This document shows, one piece after another, positions 42,104 through 53,941 of a DNA stretch of 64,000 nt. The notes beneath the pieces are model-generated. The model was not told where the DNA came from and did not search any database. It was given only the letters and a program-made list of their open reading frames with translations. Source of the stretch: UBA2991 sp965221735 (lineage in GTDB: Bacteria > Chloroflexota > Dehalococcoidia > Tepidiformales > Tepidiformaceae); contig OZ244910.1 in NCBI GenBank assembly GCA_965221735.1, forward strand, positions 1,798,001-1,862,000, read 5' to 3'. How positions within the stretch are numbered: the first letter of the stretch is position 1; each line of letters opens with the position of its first letter. Position numbers and translations under genes: made by a program.

Positions 42104-43012
42104 CTACAGGCAGCCTTCGCTGGCCAGGAACTCGCGGAGGGCGGCCGCGCAGATGTCGGGATGTTCGAGCTGGAGGAAATGGCTCGCGTCGGGCAGGAAG
42201 TCGTAGTCGACCTCGCGGATGTCGCCAAGGTCCAGGGTCGGCAGGTAGGCGTAGGGCAAGGTCGGGTCGGCGCCATACACCTTCACGGGGCACGCGATCG
42301 CCGCGAAGTCCACCAGCACGGCGAAGATCCTCGCGTACTCGATCATCTGCGCTTCGTAGTCCTTGGGGCAGATGAGCTCGTAACCCTCCCCGCCGGCGGA
42401 CTGCCGCAGCGTCGTGTCGGCCATGAGCTGGAGCACACCGGGAACGGTGTTGCGGAAGTTCGGCGAGAACCCCAGCAACTCGACGAACGCATCCTTGCTC
42501 CGGAACCGATCCCCGCGGCGCCTGGCCATCGAGGCGGTCTTGATAGAAGCCTCGTCGAACTCCTCGTGGCTCACACCCGGCCTTCGCAGGGGAGGGTCGA
42601 AGAGGAACAGGGCCGAGAAGGCGCTGCAGTTGCTGGGGGAGAGCAGCGTCGTCATGGCGGAGACGGAGTGAAACACCCCCACCATCGGCTTCGTCCCGTA
42701 GTGCGCGTCGATGACCTCCAGGATCGCGTCCTGGTCACGCGCGATGGTGGGGACGTTGTGATGATCCGGGGGCCCCACCTCGTTCCAGCCGTGGTTCCGC
42801 AAGTCGTACACCAGCAGATCGAACTCCTCCATCAGGAGCGACCAGAAGGGGTAGTAGAGGTCGACCGCCAGCCCGTTGCCGTGGCTGAGCACGAGCCGGG
42901 GACCATCCGGATTTCCGTGCCTTCGCACGGTAATGACCGTGTGCTCGTCGACGCGCACGTCGAGGGTCGACAGCGGCTCCGGCACCTGCCACGCGGTTTC
43001 CGGGTTGGTCAT
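42104..43012 (-). CDS. Alpha/beta hydrolase, coupled to the PKS gene
   Basis: 302 residues. Oxyanion region LVLSHGNGLAVDLYYP, LLVYDLRNHGWNE, nucleophile elbow GVFHSVSAM (about residue 120) and the catalytic His in PDASHFLQLEHPD. The elbow reads F-H-S-V-S in place of G-x-S-x-G. The ATG overlaps by 4 nt the stop of the PKS reading frame that follows the frameshift (43009-43012). Since the PKS has no thioesterase, this protein is a plausible stand-alone release or editing hydrolase; that is inference. Confidence 0.85.
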   Translation of the reverse strand: MTNPETAWQVPEPLSTLDVRVDEHTVITVRRHGNPDGPRLVLSHGNGLAVDLYYPFWSLLMEEFDLLVYDLRNHGWNEVGPPDHHNVPTIARDQDAILEVIDAHYGTKPMVGVFHSVSAMTTLLSPSNCSAFSALFLFDPPLRRPGVSHEEFDEASIKTASMARRRGDRFRSKDAFVELLGFSPNFRNTVPGVLQLMADTTLRQSAGGEGYELICPKDYEAQMIEYARIFAVLVDFAAIACPVKVYGADPTLPYAYLPTLDLGDIREVDYDFLPDASHFLQLEHPDICAAALREFLASEGCL

Positions 43013-46000
43013 GAACGCCCCGCCCGGGAGTCCCCGGAGGGGCCCTGGCCTTCGCGGTCCGGGCCCGGCGACCTCGCCGGCCGGACCCAGAAGCGGCGGC
43101 GCTCGAAGGGATAGCCCGGGAGCGCAATCCGTCGCCGCTTCTCTCCGGCAAAGAGACCCGCGAAGTCCACCTCGAGCCCGGCCGCGTACGCCCTGGCCTG
43201 CTCCTCGACCTCGCCGGAGCGGTCGGGCGCGACGGGGGCGTCCCCGGACGCCAGCGCCTCAAGGCCGTCCCGCAGCGAGGCCGCATCCCGGAACGTGAGC
43301 GCCGCTCGATGATCGAAGTGCCGCCGGCCCACGCGGCCGTGTAGGCCATGTCCGAGAGGAGCGCGTCGCTCGCCGGGCCCGCGGCCGCGAGCTCCCCGGC
43401 CCGTCCCTCGAGCCAGGCGAGGTAGCGCGCGGCAAGCGCCCGCAGCGCGCCCTCGGAACGGGCCGACAGGGGCAGGAACCTCGCCGTGCGCGCCTCGTCC
43501 CCGGTCGGCGTACCGGCGTCCCCCGCAGGCCCGGGCACCGCGCCCGGTTCAACGTAGCCCTCCACGACGACGTGCGCGTTCGCGCCCGAGATCGCGAAAG
43601 TGTTGACCCCCGCCAGCGGCGCCCGCTCGGGATGCGCCGGCCACGCGGTCGCCTCCGCCGTGACGCGCACGGGAATCTGGTCCCAGTCGATGTCCGGAGT
43701 CGGGTTCTCGAAGTTCAGGTGCCGCGGGATCACGCCGCGCCGCATCGCCAGCACGGTCTTGATCAGTCCCGCAACCGCGGCGGCCGACTCGAGGTGGCCG
43801 ATGTTCGACTTCACGGACCCCAGCAGCAGCGGGCGCCCAGGATCGCGGGCGCGGCCGTAGACGGCAGCCGCCGCGTTCATCTCGGCCACGTCGCCCATGG
43901 GGGTCGCCGGGCCGTGCGCCTCCAGGTAGTCGATGTCCGCGCCCGCGAGACCCGCCCGCGACAGCGCCTCCTCCATCACCCGCATCTGGGCCGGTCCGCT
44001 GGGAACGGTCAGCCCCAGCCCCGACCCGTTCTGGTTGACCGCCGAGCCCCTGATCACGCCCCAGATGCGGTCACCAGCCTCCTCCGCGTCGCTCAGACGC
44101 TTCAGCATCACCATCCCGCACCCTTCGCCCCGCACGTACCCGTCGGCGGAAGCGTCGAAGGGCGCGCACCGCCCCTGTGACGAGAGCATCGTCGCCTCCT
44201 GCAGGAACCTCGCCGTGGCCGTCGAGAGCACGGCGTTCGTGCCGCCGGCGAGCGCCATGTCCACCTCGTCGCGCTGGAGAGCGGTCACCGCCTGGTGGAT
44301 CGCGACCAGCGAGGACGCGCAGGCAAGATCCACCGGCACCGCCGGCCCTTCCAGCCCCAGGGTGAAGGCGACACGTCCCACGCCCACGCTGGCCGAGGTG
44401 CCGTAGAAGCTGTCGTCACGGCCGCTGGCCGCAACCACCCGCCGGTATTCGCCCGCCCCGAGGCCCGCGTACACGCCCGTGCGGCTGCCCTTGAGCGATT
44501 CGGGGGCGATGCCGGCGTCCTCGATCGCGCGCCAGCTCGTCTCCAGCAGCAGCCGGTGCTGCGGGTCCATCATGTGCGCGTCGATGGGTTGAATGCGGAA
44601 GAAGCTCGCGTCGAACTCATCGATCCGCTCGATGAACGCGCCCTGCCGGTCGCGGGCCTTCTTCGCTGCGGGGTCGCCCGCGATACCGGTCCACGCGCCA
44701 GCGTCCTGCCGCCCGTCCGAGACCGCGTCCCGCCCCGCCTCCAGCAGGTCCCAGAAGGCATCGAGGTCGTCGGCGCCGGGGAAGCGGCAGGCCATCCCCA
44801 CGATCGCGATCCCCTCGTCCTCCGTCTGCGCCAGGGTGCGCTGCCTGGGCGCCTGCGGCTCCGGCGCCACCGTCTCAGCGCCGCCGAGCTCCCCTGCGAG
44901 GTGCTCCGCGAGGCTCGTGATGCTCGGGTAGTCGAAGACGGCCGTGTTCGACACGACGTGCTCGCCGTCGAGTGCGCGGTTCATCCGGTTGCGCAGCTCC
45001 ACCGCCATCAGCGAGTCCATGCCCAGGTCCGCAAACTCGACCGCCGGTGACGGCGCGGTCGGCAGCCGCATCACCTCCTGGAGCTCGCGCTGGAGGAAGG
45101 CCACCAGCACCCCGTCGCGTTCCTCCGCGCTCGCGACCCGCAGCTCCGAGAGCAGGTCGACCTGCGAGTCCTGCCCTTCCGCATCGCCCTCCGTGGCGGC
45201 GAGCAGGTGCTCGAGCAGCGGTGAACGCTCCTCCATGTTCTCGGAGAACACCTGCCAGTCCACCGAGGCCACCAGCCCCGTCGTCGCGTCCTGACGCACG
45301 AGGCGTTCCAGCGCCTCGATCCCCTGCTGCGAGTTGATCCAGCCCGTTCCCACCGCCTCGAGCTGCCGCCCGATGCGCTGCCGCTGCTCCTCCGCCTCTC
45401 CGATGCCCTCCCAGGCCCCCCAGGCGATCGCCTGGCCCGGCAGGCCCAGCGCGCGGCGGTGTCCGGCAAGCTGATCGAGGAAGGCGTTGGCGGCGGAGTG
45501 GTTGGCCTGGCCCGGATTCCCCAGCACGCCCGCCACGCTCGAGAACAGCACGAAGAGGTCGAGGTCGCGGTCCATCGTCGCGCGGTGCAGGTGCCATGCG
45601 CCGAGCACCTTCGGCCACAGCACCTCCTCGAAGCGCTCCCAACTCTGGTTCGTCAGCGCCGCATCGGAGAGCACGCCCACGCTGTGGATGACGCCCGCGA
45701 GGGGCGGCAGCGACTCGTCGATGCGCGCCAGCATCGCGTCCACGGCCTCGCTGTCGGTCACGTCCGCCAACTCCACCTCCACGCGCGCCCCCCGCGCCCG
45801 CAGCGCCGCGATCGCCTCCACCGCCTCGGGGTCCGGGTCGCGACGCCCGTTCAGCACGATCACGCCTGCTCCCCGATCCGCCAGCCACCCGGCCACCGCG
45901 CACCCGATGCCGCCCACGCCGCCCGTCACGAGGTAGGTCCGGTCCCCGCGCAGCTGCCCGGTCTCGATCGCCGAGTTCGTCAGCACGATCTTCCCGATGT

Positions 46001-49000
46001 GGCGCGCGGCCCGCATGTACTTGATCGCCGCCTCCGACTCCGCCAGCGGCCAGCGGATGCGGTTCAGCGGCGCGAGCTCACCGGCCGCCACCCGTTCCAT
46101 CACGCGACCCAGGGCGGCGCCCGGAATCGCCGGATCTTCTTCCTTCAGGATCTCGACCATGAGGATGGAGTAGGACACGTCCGGTCGAGCCGCCGCCATC
46201 TCCTCCTCCGTGTAGTTGTCGACGCGCGCCATCTCGGCGAACCGCCCGCCCTCCTTCAGGCAGGAGAGGCTTGCCTCGATGAACCCGGGGCCGGTGAGGC
46301 TGTTCAGCACCACGTCGACGCCTTCGCCGCCCGTAGCCTCGAGGACTTGCTCGGCGAACGCCGTCTGGCGGCTATCGAAGACGTGCTCCACCCCCAGCGA
46401 GCGGAGATACGCCTGCTTGGGGGCGCTCGCCGTGGCGAACACCTCCGCCCCCGCGTCCTGCGCGAGCTGCACCGCCGCCAGGCCCACACCGCCCGCCGCC
46501 GCGTGGATCAGGACGCGATCGCCGGCCTTCAGCTGCGCGTACTCGAACGAGAGCGCCGCCGAGACGAACGCCATCGGGAACGTCGCAAGCGCGTCCACGG
46601 GGATGTCCTCGGGCGCCGGTACGATCAGGTCCTCCAGGACCACCGTTTCCGAACGGAACGTGGCCAGCCCGAGCCCCGCCACCCGGTCCCCCACGGCGAC
46701 CGTCGAAACCTCGTGCCCCACCTCGATCACGCGCCCACAGAGCTCGCCGCCCAGCTCGTCCTCGAAGGTTCCCAGCGCGACGAACATGTCCCGGAAGTTC
46801 AGCCCGACGGCCTCGATCGCGACCCGCACTTCGCGCGGCTCCAGCGGCTGCTCCGGCAGCGGCTCGATCCGTAGCTGTTCGAGCGCGCCCCCCGCGTCGG
46901 GCCTGATCGTCCAGCCGGTCTGCTCCGGCAGGGGCAACCGCTCGGGAACGTCCGCGACCCGCACGAGCCGCGCTCCCTGGCGGTATCCCGCGCGGTAGGC
47001 GACGTGCGTTTCGGCGTCCGGGTAGAGCAGCTCGTTGACGAGGTCGGCCGTCTCCGTCTCCGCCCCGGGGTCCAGGTCGATCATGCGCGGCTGCAGCTGG
47101 GGCGCCTCCCGCTCGACCACCTTGCCCAGGCCCCACAGCAGCGAGCCCGCCAGCTCCCCACCGCGCTCGCGCTCCAGCACCTGTCCGCCGCGCGTCAGGA
47201 ACCACACGCCCTGCGCCGGCATCACGTCCGCGTCCGCGAGGCCCTGCACGAGCGCCAGGGCGCTCCCCGTCGAGCGGGTCACGTCCGACGCCAGCTCCGC
47301 GGTCGTCGATTCCGCCCCGTGCCCGTCGAGCGCCATCAGGTGGACGGCGCCGCTCAGCGGCACGTCCGCCGGCAACCCCTCGACCAGCGCCTTCCACGAC
47401 TCCCGGCTCTCCGCATCTTCCGAGGCAACGACGACCGTCTGGTTGTGCGCAGCCAGCTCGGCTGCCAGCTTCTCCGCTTCGCCTCCCTCATCGGCTGCCA
47501 GAATCCAGGCGCCCGCCGGCTCCAGGACCTCCTCCGGCCCTTGTGCAACGATGATGCCCCGGTCCGGCCGCGTAGTGGAGTCGGGCCCCAGCACCTCCGC
47601 CCCCACGAACCCCACATCGCCGAGCGATTGCTTCCAGAGCTCGGGGCTGAGGAGTGCGTGGTTCGGGCGGAAGTCGTCCTCGTACCGCCACCAGCCGTCG
47701 AGCTGCCCGAACGTCAGGTCCATCCACCCCTGGATACGCAGGCCTTCCAGCGCGACCAGGTGGCCCGATGGCGCGAGCAGATCCAGGCAGTGCGCCAGCG
47801 TCTCTTTCAGGAACCGCGTTGCGTGCAGCACGTTCGAGGCGATCACGAGGTCGTACCCGTGGGCGTCAAACCCCAGCTCGATGGGATCCCGCTCGATGTC
47901 GAGCGGCCGGTAGTCGATCGATGCCTCGCTGCCGCCGAACAGGGCCTCCGCCTCCCCGAAGAACCCCGCCGAGATGTCGGTGTAGGTGTAGTCGTAGCGG
48001 CCCTCCGGGAGCTCCGGCAGCACCACGCCTGTCCCCGAACCCGTGCCCGCTCCGACCTCGATGACGCGCAGCCTCCGATCCTCCGGGAAGTCGCGCATCA
48101 CCTCCGCCACGGCGTCACCGAGCATGCGGTTGGCCGCTCGCGCCGCGGGCGCCAGCTTGTACAGGTCGCCCGCGCTGGGTTCGCCGCTGCCGAACAGCAG
48201 CGTCAGGGGGTCGGCGTCCCCCACGAGCACCTCCAGCAGGGCCCCGCCGCACCGCCGGAACAGCTCGATTTCGGTCGCGCCCCCTTGCCCGTGCTTCTGC
48301 GCGATCTCGTCCGCGAACGCGATCGGATCGGCGGGCATGGCCTCCGGGAGCGGCTCATCGGCCCCCAGCAGGACGACGAACCCGTCGCCTGCCTGCTCGA
48401 CGATGCCCGCCGCGGCCAGGAGGTCGAACATCCGCCGGAAGAGGTGTCGGTGCACCTCCAGGACGTTCAGCCGTTCCCGCAGGGCTTCCGGCTCGACCAT
48501 CTCGCCGGCAGTGCGCGTCCAGCCCAGCCGTTCGAGCGACGTGAGCGCGACCGACCTCGCCATCCACTCAAGGTCCAGGAGCAGCGCCTCCCGTTCCCCG
48601 ACCTCCATGTCCTCTTCCGCCAGGTAGTGCGAGAACGGCCTCCAGGTCGCGGCGACCGCCGAGGGGCTCGGCAGGAAGTCCGCGGGGACCATCCCCGGGG
48701 CAAGCGGCCGGTCCTCCCAGGTCACCTCGTACAGCAGGTCCTCAACGGTCTCCGTCCCGGAGAGAAGCGCCGCGCGCGTCGCCCGCTTCGCCGCGTATCC
48801 CTCCAGGCCTCCGATTTCGACGCCGTCCGGCGTGTAGAGCCGCAGGTCCCCGCTCAGTGTCTCCCGCGTCGCCCCCTCGTCGCCCTCGCTCTCCCGCATC
48901 CGCGCGTGGCAGATGACCCGTTCCGGAAGCGGTCCGCTCAGCCAGAAGCGGTCCCAGGCGAACGGCAGGTAGGTGTCCCCTTCCTCGATCCCCGAGAGCG

Positions 49001-52000
49001 TCCGCGCCGCCCCCATCACCTGCAGCAGGCCGTCCAGCAGGATCGGGTGGACCTCCACCCCCGCATCCTCCACCCCGTCCGGCAGCACGACCTCGGCGGC
49101 CGCCTCGCCCTCCCCGCACCAGAGTCGCTGGATGGTCCGGAACCGTGGCCCGAGCTGGATGTTCGCCTCGGATCGCGCGCGGTAGAACGCCGCCGGGTCT
49201 TCCTCCGACAGGCCGGCCGTCAGCCCTGCCCGGTCCAGACGCCCGCCGGTTGGCGCCGCCCCGCCCGCCGACACCTGCGCCTCCGCGTGCAGGGTCCACT
49301 CCTCCTCCCCCTCCCCCTTGCTGTAGACCTCCACGCGCCGCGAGGAGTCCGTCCGCGGAGCGTCGAGCACGACCTGCACCTTCCGGCTCGCCCCCGCCTC
49401 GCCGTCTTCCTCCGCCTCCGGCAGGACCAGCGCGCTGCGCAGCTGCAGGTCCTCGACCGCCACCGGCCCGGCCGCGTCGGGCGACGCAGCCGCAGCCGCC
49501 ATCGCCCCGTAGAGCGCACCCGGCGCGATCACGCGCCCGAAGACGCGGTGGTCGTCCAGCCAGGCCGGGTCGTCCTCCGCCATCTCCCGCTCGAAGAGCA
49601 CCTCACCCCGCGGGGACTCATGGCGGACCCCCAGCAACGGGTGCCCGTCGGCCGGCCGTCGCCGCCTCCGCTCCTCCACCCAGTGGCGCTGCCGCTGGAA
49701 CGGGTAGGACGGGAGCGAGATGCGCCGCCGCTCCTCGCCCGCGTACAGCCCTTCGAACGAGATCGCGAGCCCCGCCTCGTACGCTTCCGCCACCGCCTCC
49801 ACGAAGCCGCTGTCGCCCGTCTTCTCGGCCTCGGCGGAACCGAGCTGGCTCGCGACGATCGCGGGCTCCTTCGCGCCCGGCCAGTTCATGGCGACCATCG
49901 TCCCCAGCACCGCCTGCGCCCCCAGCTCCACAACCACCTCCACGCCTTCCTCCGCCAGCGTGCTAATGCACTCCCGGAAGGCCACCGGTTCCCGCGCATG
50001 CCGGCGCCAGTACGCGCCGTCGGGCTTCGTCGTGGGCTCGACCAGCCGCCCCGTCGTGCTGCTGATCAGGCCGATGGACGGCGGTGCGACTTCCAGATCG
50101 CCGAACAGCGCCTCAAGGTCGTCCAGCGCGGGCTCAACGAGGGCGCTGTGGTAGGCGATGCTCTTGCGCAACTGCCTCGCCCACAACCCCTCCGAGTCGA
50201 AGCGGTCCACGAGCGCCTGCACGTCCTTCTCGGGACCGCTGATGACCTGCTGCGCTCCGTTATCGGCGGCGATGTTCACGCCCAGCGCCGGGGAGGCGGA
50301 GTTCTGCTCCTCCACCATCGCCGCCACGCGATCCGCCGGCGCGAACACGGCGGCCATCGCCCCCTTCTCCGGCAGCGCCGCCATCAGCAGACTGCGACGA
50401 GCGGTGAACCGCATCCCATCCTCCAGGCTGAAGACCCCCGCCGCCTGCGCCGCCGCGATCTCGCCCAGGCTGTGCCCCACCACCGCCGCCGGCCGCACGC
50501 CCACGCTCTCCCAGAGCGCCGCCAGCGCGCACCCCAGCGCGTAAACCGCCGGCTGCATCCAGTCGGCATCGTCGAGGTCACCGGCATCGCTCTGGCCGAA
50601 CATCACGTCGAGCAGCGGGACGCCCCGCTCCTCGCGGAACACCGCGTCGCAGCGGTCGAGCACCGCGCGCGCCACCGGCTCGCGCTCATAGAGCACCTTG
50701 CCCATGCCCACCCACTGGCTCGACCCACCCGTGTACGCGAACGCCACCTTTGTGGCCGTGCCCGGCCCGGGCCCTGCGTCCGCCTCGGCGAGGGCCGTCA
50801 GCTTTTCACGCAGCGACTCGGCGTCGCGGAAGGCGACCCCGGCCCGGTGTCCGAAGTGGCTGCGCCCCACCCCTGCGGTCCAGGCCATGTCCGAGAGCAG
50901 CGGGGCGGCCGTATCCGCCTCCTCCAACTCCCCGGCGCGCTCGTCGAGCCACTCGAGGTAGCGTCCCGCGAGATCACGCACCGCGCCCTCCGACTTGCCC
51001 GAGAGGGGAAGCAACCGCGTCGCGCGCGTTTCCACCGCGATGTCCGGCGCCGGTTCCGGCAGGGAGACGGCGACCGGGTGTGGCGGCCCGGAGGTCCAGG
51101 AACGCTCCGCGCCTTCTCCGTCGCGGGCGCCGTGCCCCCGCACGAGAATGTGTGCGTTCGTACCCGACCACCCGAATGCGCTCACGCCCGCCAGCGGTGG
51201 CCGGTCGGTGGCCGGCCAGGGGGTCGTCTCGGTCGTCACCTGCAGGGGCAGCTGCTCCCAGTCGATCGCCGGGTTCGGGTCGCGGAAGTTCAGGTGTCGC
51301 GGGATCAGGCCGCGCTCGACCGCGAGCGTCGCCTTCATCAGGCCCGCGACTCCCGCTGCCGCCTCCAGGTGGCCGATGTTCGTCTTCACCGAACCGATCA
51401 GCAGCGGGTTCGACGCGTCGCGACCGCGGCTGTAGGCCGTCCCGATGGCCTGCGCCTCAATCGGGTCGCCCACGGGCGTTCCCGTCCCGTGCGTCTCCAC
51501 GTAGTCCACGTCCGAAGCCTGCACGCCCGCCCGCCCGAGCGCGTCCTCGACGACGCGCTGCTGCGCCTCGCCGCTCGGGACCGTGAGGCCGGGGGTGGCG
51601 CCGTCCTGGTTCACCGCCGACCCCGCGATCACGCCCCAGATACGGTCCCCGTCCGCTTCTGCCTGGCTCAGCCGCTTCAGGACCACCATCCCGCAGCCCT
51701 CGCCCCGCACGTAGCCGTTCGCGGCGGCGTCGAACGTCTTGCATTGGCCGTCCGGCGCCAGCATCCCGGCATTGCCGCGTAGCTCGGTCAGCCGCCCCGA
51801 CACGATTGCGTGCACGCCACCGGCCAGCGCCAGGTCCGCTTCGCCCCGCTGCAGCCCGACCGCCGCCTGGTGAACCGCCACCAGGGACGACGAGCAGGCC
51901 GTGTCGACCGCCATCGCGGGCCCGTGCAGGCCCAACGCAAACGCGACGCGCCCGATGGCCGTGTTGAAGGACGTGCCGCTCACCGTGTAGAGGCTGGTGA

Positions 52001-52454
52001 TGGGCTCCGCCGTGTCGGTCGAGTCCATGATCAGCCAGCGGTAGTCGTAGTTGCTGATCCCCGCGTAGACGCCCGTGCGGCTGCCGGCCAGCCCCTCCGC
52101 ATCGATTCCCGCGTCCTCCAGCGCCTGCCAGCTCGTCTCCAGCATCATCCGCTGCTGCGGGTCCAGCAGCTGCGCCTCGACCGGCGAGATGCGGAAGAAC
52201 GACGCGTCGAACTGGTCGATCCCGTCGACGTACGCGCCGAACCGGCAGGCCTCGCTCTGCACCTCGGCGTTGGGGAAGAGCTGGCCGATGCGCCCGACAC
52301 CGGAACCCGGGACGCCCTCGATCACGCCGCTCTCGCCCGCCTCCAGCAGCCGCCAGAAGGCGTCGAGGTTCTCGGCCCCCGGGAAGCGGCAGGCCATACC
52401 CACGATCGCGATGGGCTCGTCCGTCGGTTTCGCGTCCGGGGCGTGCTCAGCCAT
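43009..52454 (-). CDS. Type I modular polyketide synthase, KS-AT-DH-cMT-psiKR-ER-KR-ACP-KS, frameshifted near the 3' end
   Basis: About 3148 residues if a one-base deletion near 43334 is corrected. Domains (residues from the ATG at 52454): KS 12-440 with DTACSSS, ETHGTGT and NIGHLE; AT 570-870 with GHSLGE and IAYHSA; DH 940-1225 with DHRVFGRVIAPG and DGLLQ; C-methyltransferase 1280-1640 with VIEVGAGTGSGT; structural KR half 1640-1840; ER 1850-2160 with HAAAGGVGLA; KR 2165-2430 with TGGVGGIG and SSVAG, catalytic Tyr position His (QANHSAANAF); ACP about 2440-2525 with GMDSLMA; KS2 2546-2975 with DLACASS and HGPAT. After KS2 comes the linker and directly the post-AT block YPFERRRFWV; AT, ACP and TE are absent. 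One fully reducing, C-methylating round is predicted. As read, the frame instead runs out of frame to 42735. Confidence 0.9.
43330..43340 (-). other. Frameshift site in the PKS gene
   Basis: On the minus strand ACGGCCGCGTGGGCCGG is read; one more G after ACGGCC would restore T-A-G-V-G-R-R-H-F, exactly as in module 1 (T-A-G-V-G-R-S-H-F). Downstream, the other frame carries normal PKS linker sequence and ends in a coupled stop at 43009. Confidence 0.85.
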
Positions 52455-52792
52455 GCTTCGAGGTCTTCCACTCCGGGCTAACCAGGGTCCTGCTCCACGG
52501 GCGCACACCACCCCGGCACGAGTTCGGCGTGTAGCTCACCCGCACATCCTAGCCGAATTCGACAGGCGCAAGCAGCGCATTCGTGACCAGCGGTCCGTCC
52601 CGAGGCGCACCCCGGCAGGGGCTGCGGCGGGACCTTCGCCGCCACCGAGATCCGGGGGTCCACCTGACGGCAGGCAGCGCCACCTTCGAGGTGCTGGTCA
52701 CATCGCGGCCCATGCGCGTTCTGTAAGCTGGGCTCGTTGGGAAGAGCCCCTCAACGAGAGGGCCCGGCGTCACCAGGGAAGGGAGTCCGGCC
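52455..52792. promoter_or_regulatory. 338-bp divergent control region between PKS and sterol reductase genes
   Basis: No supported gene. Holds the promoters of both divergent units. One small inverted repeat, CACCT-TCG-AGGTG (52680-52692), and GGGAAGGGAG 6 nt before the sterol reductase ATG. Clear -35/-10 boxes are not seen. Confidence 0.4.
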
Positions 52793-53941
52793 ATGATCGA
52801 GTGGCTTGGCATCGAGCACCTGTTCGAGCTCTCGACCGGTGACAAGATCGCCGGGCTCTTCACCCCGCTGGTGATCTTTATCGCCCTCGCGATCGCGACG
52901 GTGATCCTGCCCGGCAAGTGGGTCCTCGGATACGCCACGGACGAGAGGACCGGCGAGCCCCGCAGGTACCGGCTCAACGGCCTCCTCGTCTTCGTCATCG
53001 CCATCCTCATCTGGGGCTTCGAGGTCATCCCCGGGCTGGAGCGCGAGTGGTTCTACCGCACTTCGCTCTACGCCGTCGCCGGCGGCACCGGCTTCACGGT
53101 GCTCTTCGCGGCCATCGCCGTGTACACCCAGCCGAAGACCCGGGACCGCAACCCCTTGGTCGACTTCTACCAGGGCCGCGTCCAGGAGATCCGCTTCTTC
53201 AACGACCGCCTCGACCTGAAGATGACCTTTTACGTCGTGAGCAGCACGATGCTGGGCATCAACGCCATGTCGGGCGCGGCCTGGCACTACGAGCAGTTCA
53301 GCCCCACCAACGAAGTCAACCTCGGCGTCTTCGTCTACGCCGCCATCTTCACCTTCTACGTGTTCGACGACCACATCTTCGAGCGCGTCCGGCTCTACAC
53401 CTTCGACCTCATTCACGAGCGCATGGGCTTCAAGATGTTCTGGGGCGACACCATCGCCTACGGCTGGCTCTACATCCTCCCCCTGTACGGCATGGCGGCC
53501 TACCCCGACCCCGGCTTCTCGACGGCCTGGACCTACGTCTGGATCATCGGCGCCTCCGCCCTGTTCCTGGTCGGATGGGGCATAGCCCGTGGGGCCAATA
53601 TCCAGAAGTACACCTTCAAGCGCTGGCCCGAACGCAAGTTCCTGGGGATCATCGAGCCCCGCTACATCGAGGCCGGCGACCGCAAGATCCTGACCAGCGG
53701 CCTCTGGGGCGTCGCCCGCCACTTCAACTACATGGGCGAGATCCTCTTCGCGGTGGCAGTGGGCCTCTCCTTCGGCCACTTCGACGTCGCCTGGTCGTGG
53801 GCCTACCTGATCTTCATTGTCGGCTTGTTCACCTTGCGCCAGCGGCAAGACGACGTGGCCTGCGCGGAGAAGTACGGTGAGGAGAAGTGGGCCGAGTACC
53901 GGGAGAAGGTGCCGTACCGCATCGTCCCCGGGATCTATTGA
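52793..53941 (+). CDS. ERG4/ERG24-family sterol reductase-like integral membrane protein
   Basis: 382 residues, eight or nine membrane helices. The C-terminal signature is strong: KILTSGLWGVARHFNYMGEI (about 297-316) and RQDDVACAEKYGEEKWAEYREKVPYRIVPGIY (about 351-382), as in delta-14, C-24(28) or delta-7 sterol reductases that use NADPH. The middle has DFYQGR and FYVFDDHIFERV. It would reduce a double bond in a sterol-like or related isoprenoid lipid. The family also includes isoprenylcysteine methyltransferase relatives, so the substrate is open. Its last 7 bp overlap the convergent recombinase gene. Confidence 0.85.
   Translation: MIEWLGIEHLFELSTGDKIAGLFTPLVIFIALAIATVILPGKWVLGYATDERTGEPRRYRLNGLLVFVIAILIWGFEVIPGLEREWFYRTSLYAVAGGTGFTVLFAAIAVYTQPKTRDRNPLVDFYQGRVQEIRFFNDRLDLKMTFYVVSSTMLGINAMSGAAWHYEQFSPTNEVNLGVFVYAAIFTFYVFDDHIFERVRLYTFDLIHERMGFKMFWGDTIAYGWLYILPLYGMAAYPDPGFSTAWTYVWIIGASALFLVGWGIARGANIQKYTFKRWPERKFLGIIEPRYIEAGDRKILTSGLWGVARHFNYMGEILFAVAVGLSFGHFDVAWSWAYLIFIVGLFTLRQRQDDVACAEKYGEEKWAEYREKVPYRIVPGIY

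Noticed and set aside
42735..43008. The PKS reading frame as written running to 42735
   Set aside because: After about 43334 it is low-complexity Arg/Ala/Gly and overlaps the hydrolase gene; the other frame restores PKS sequence.
47004..51782. A 1592-codon open frame on the plus strand opposite the PKS gene
   Set aside because: It is a shadow of the very GC-rich PKS coding strand; composition is Arg/Pro/His-rich with no domain, while the minus strand carries all PKS motifs.
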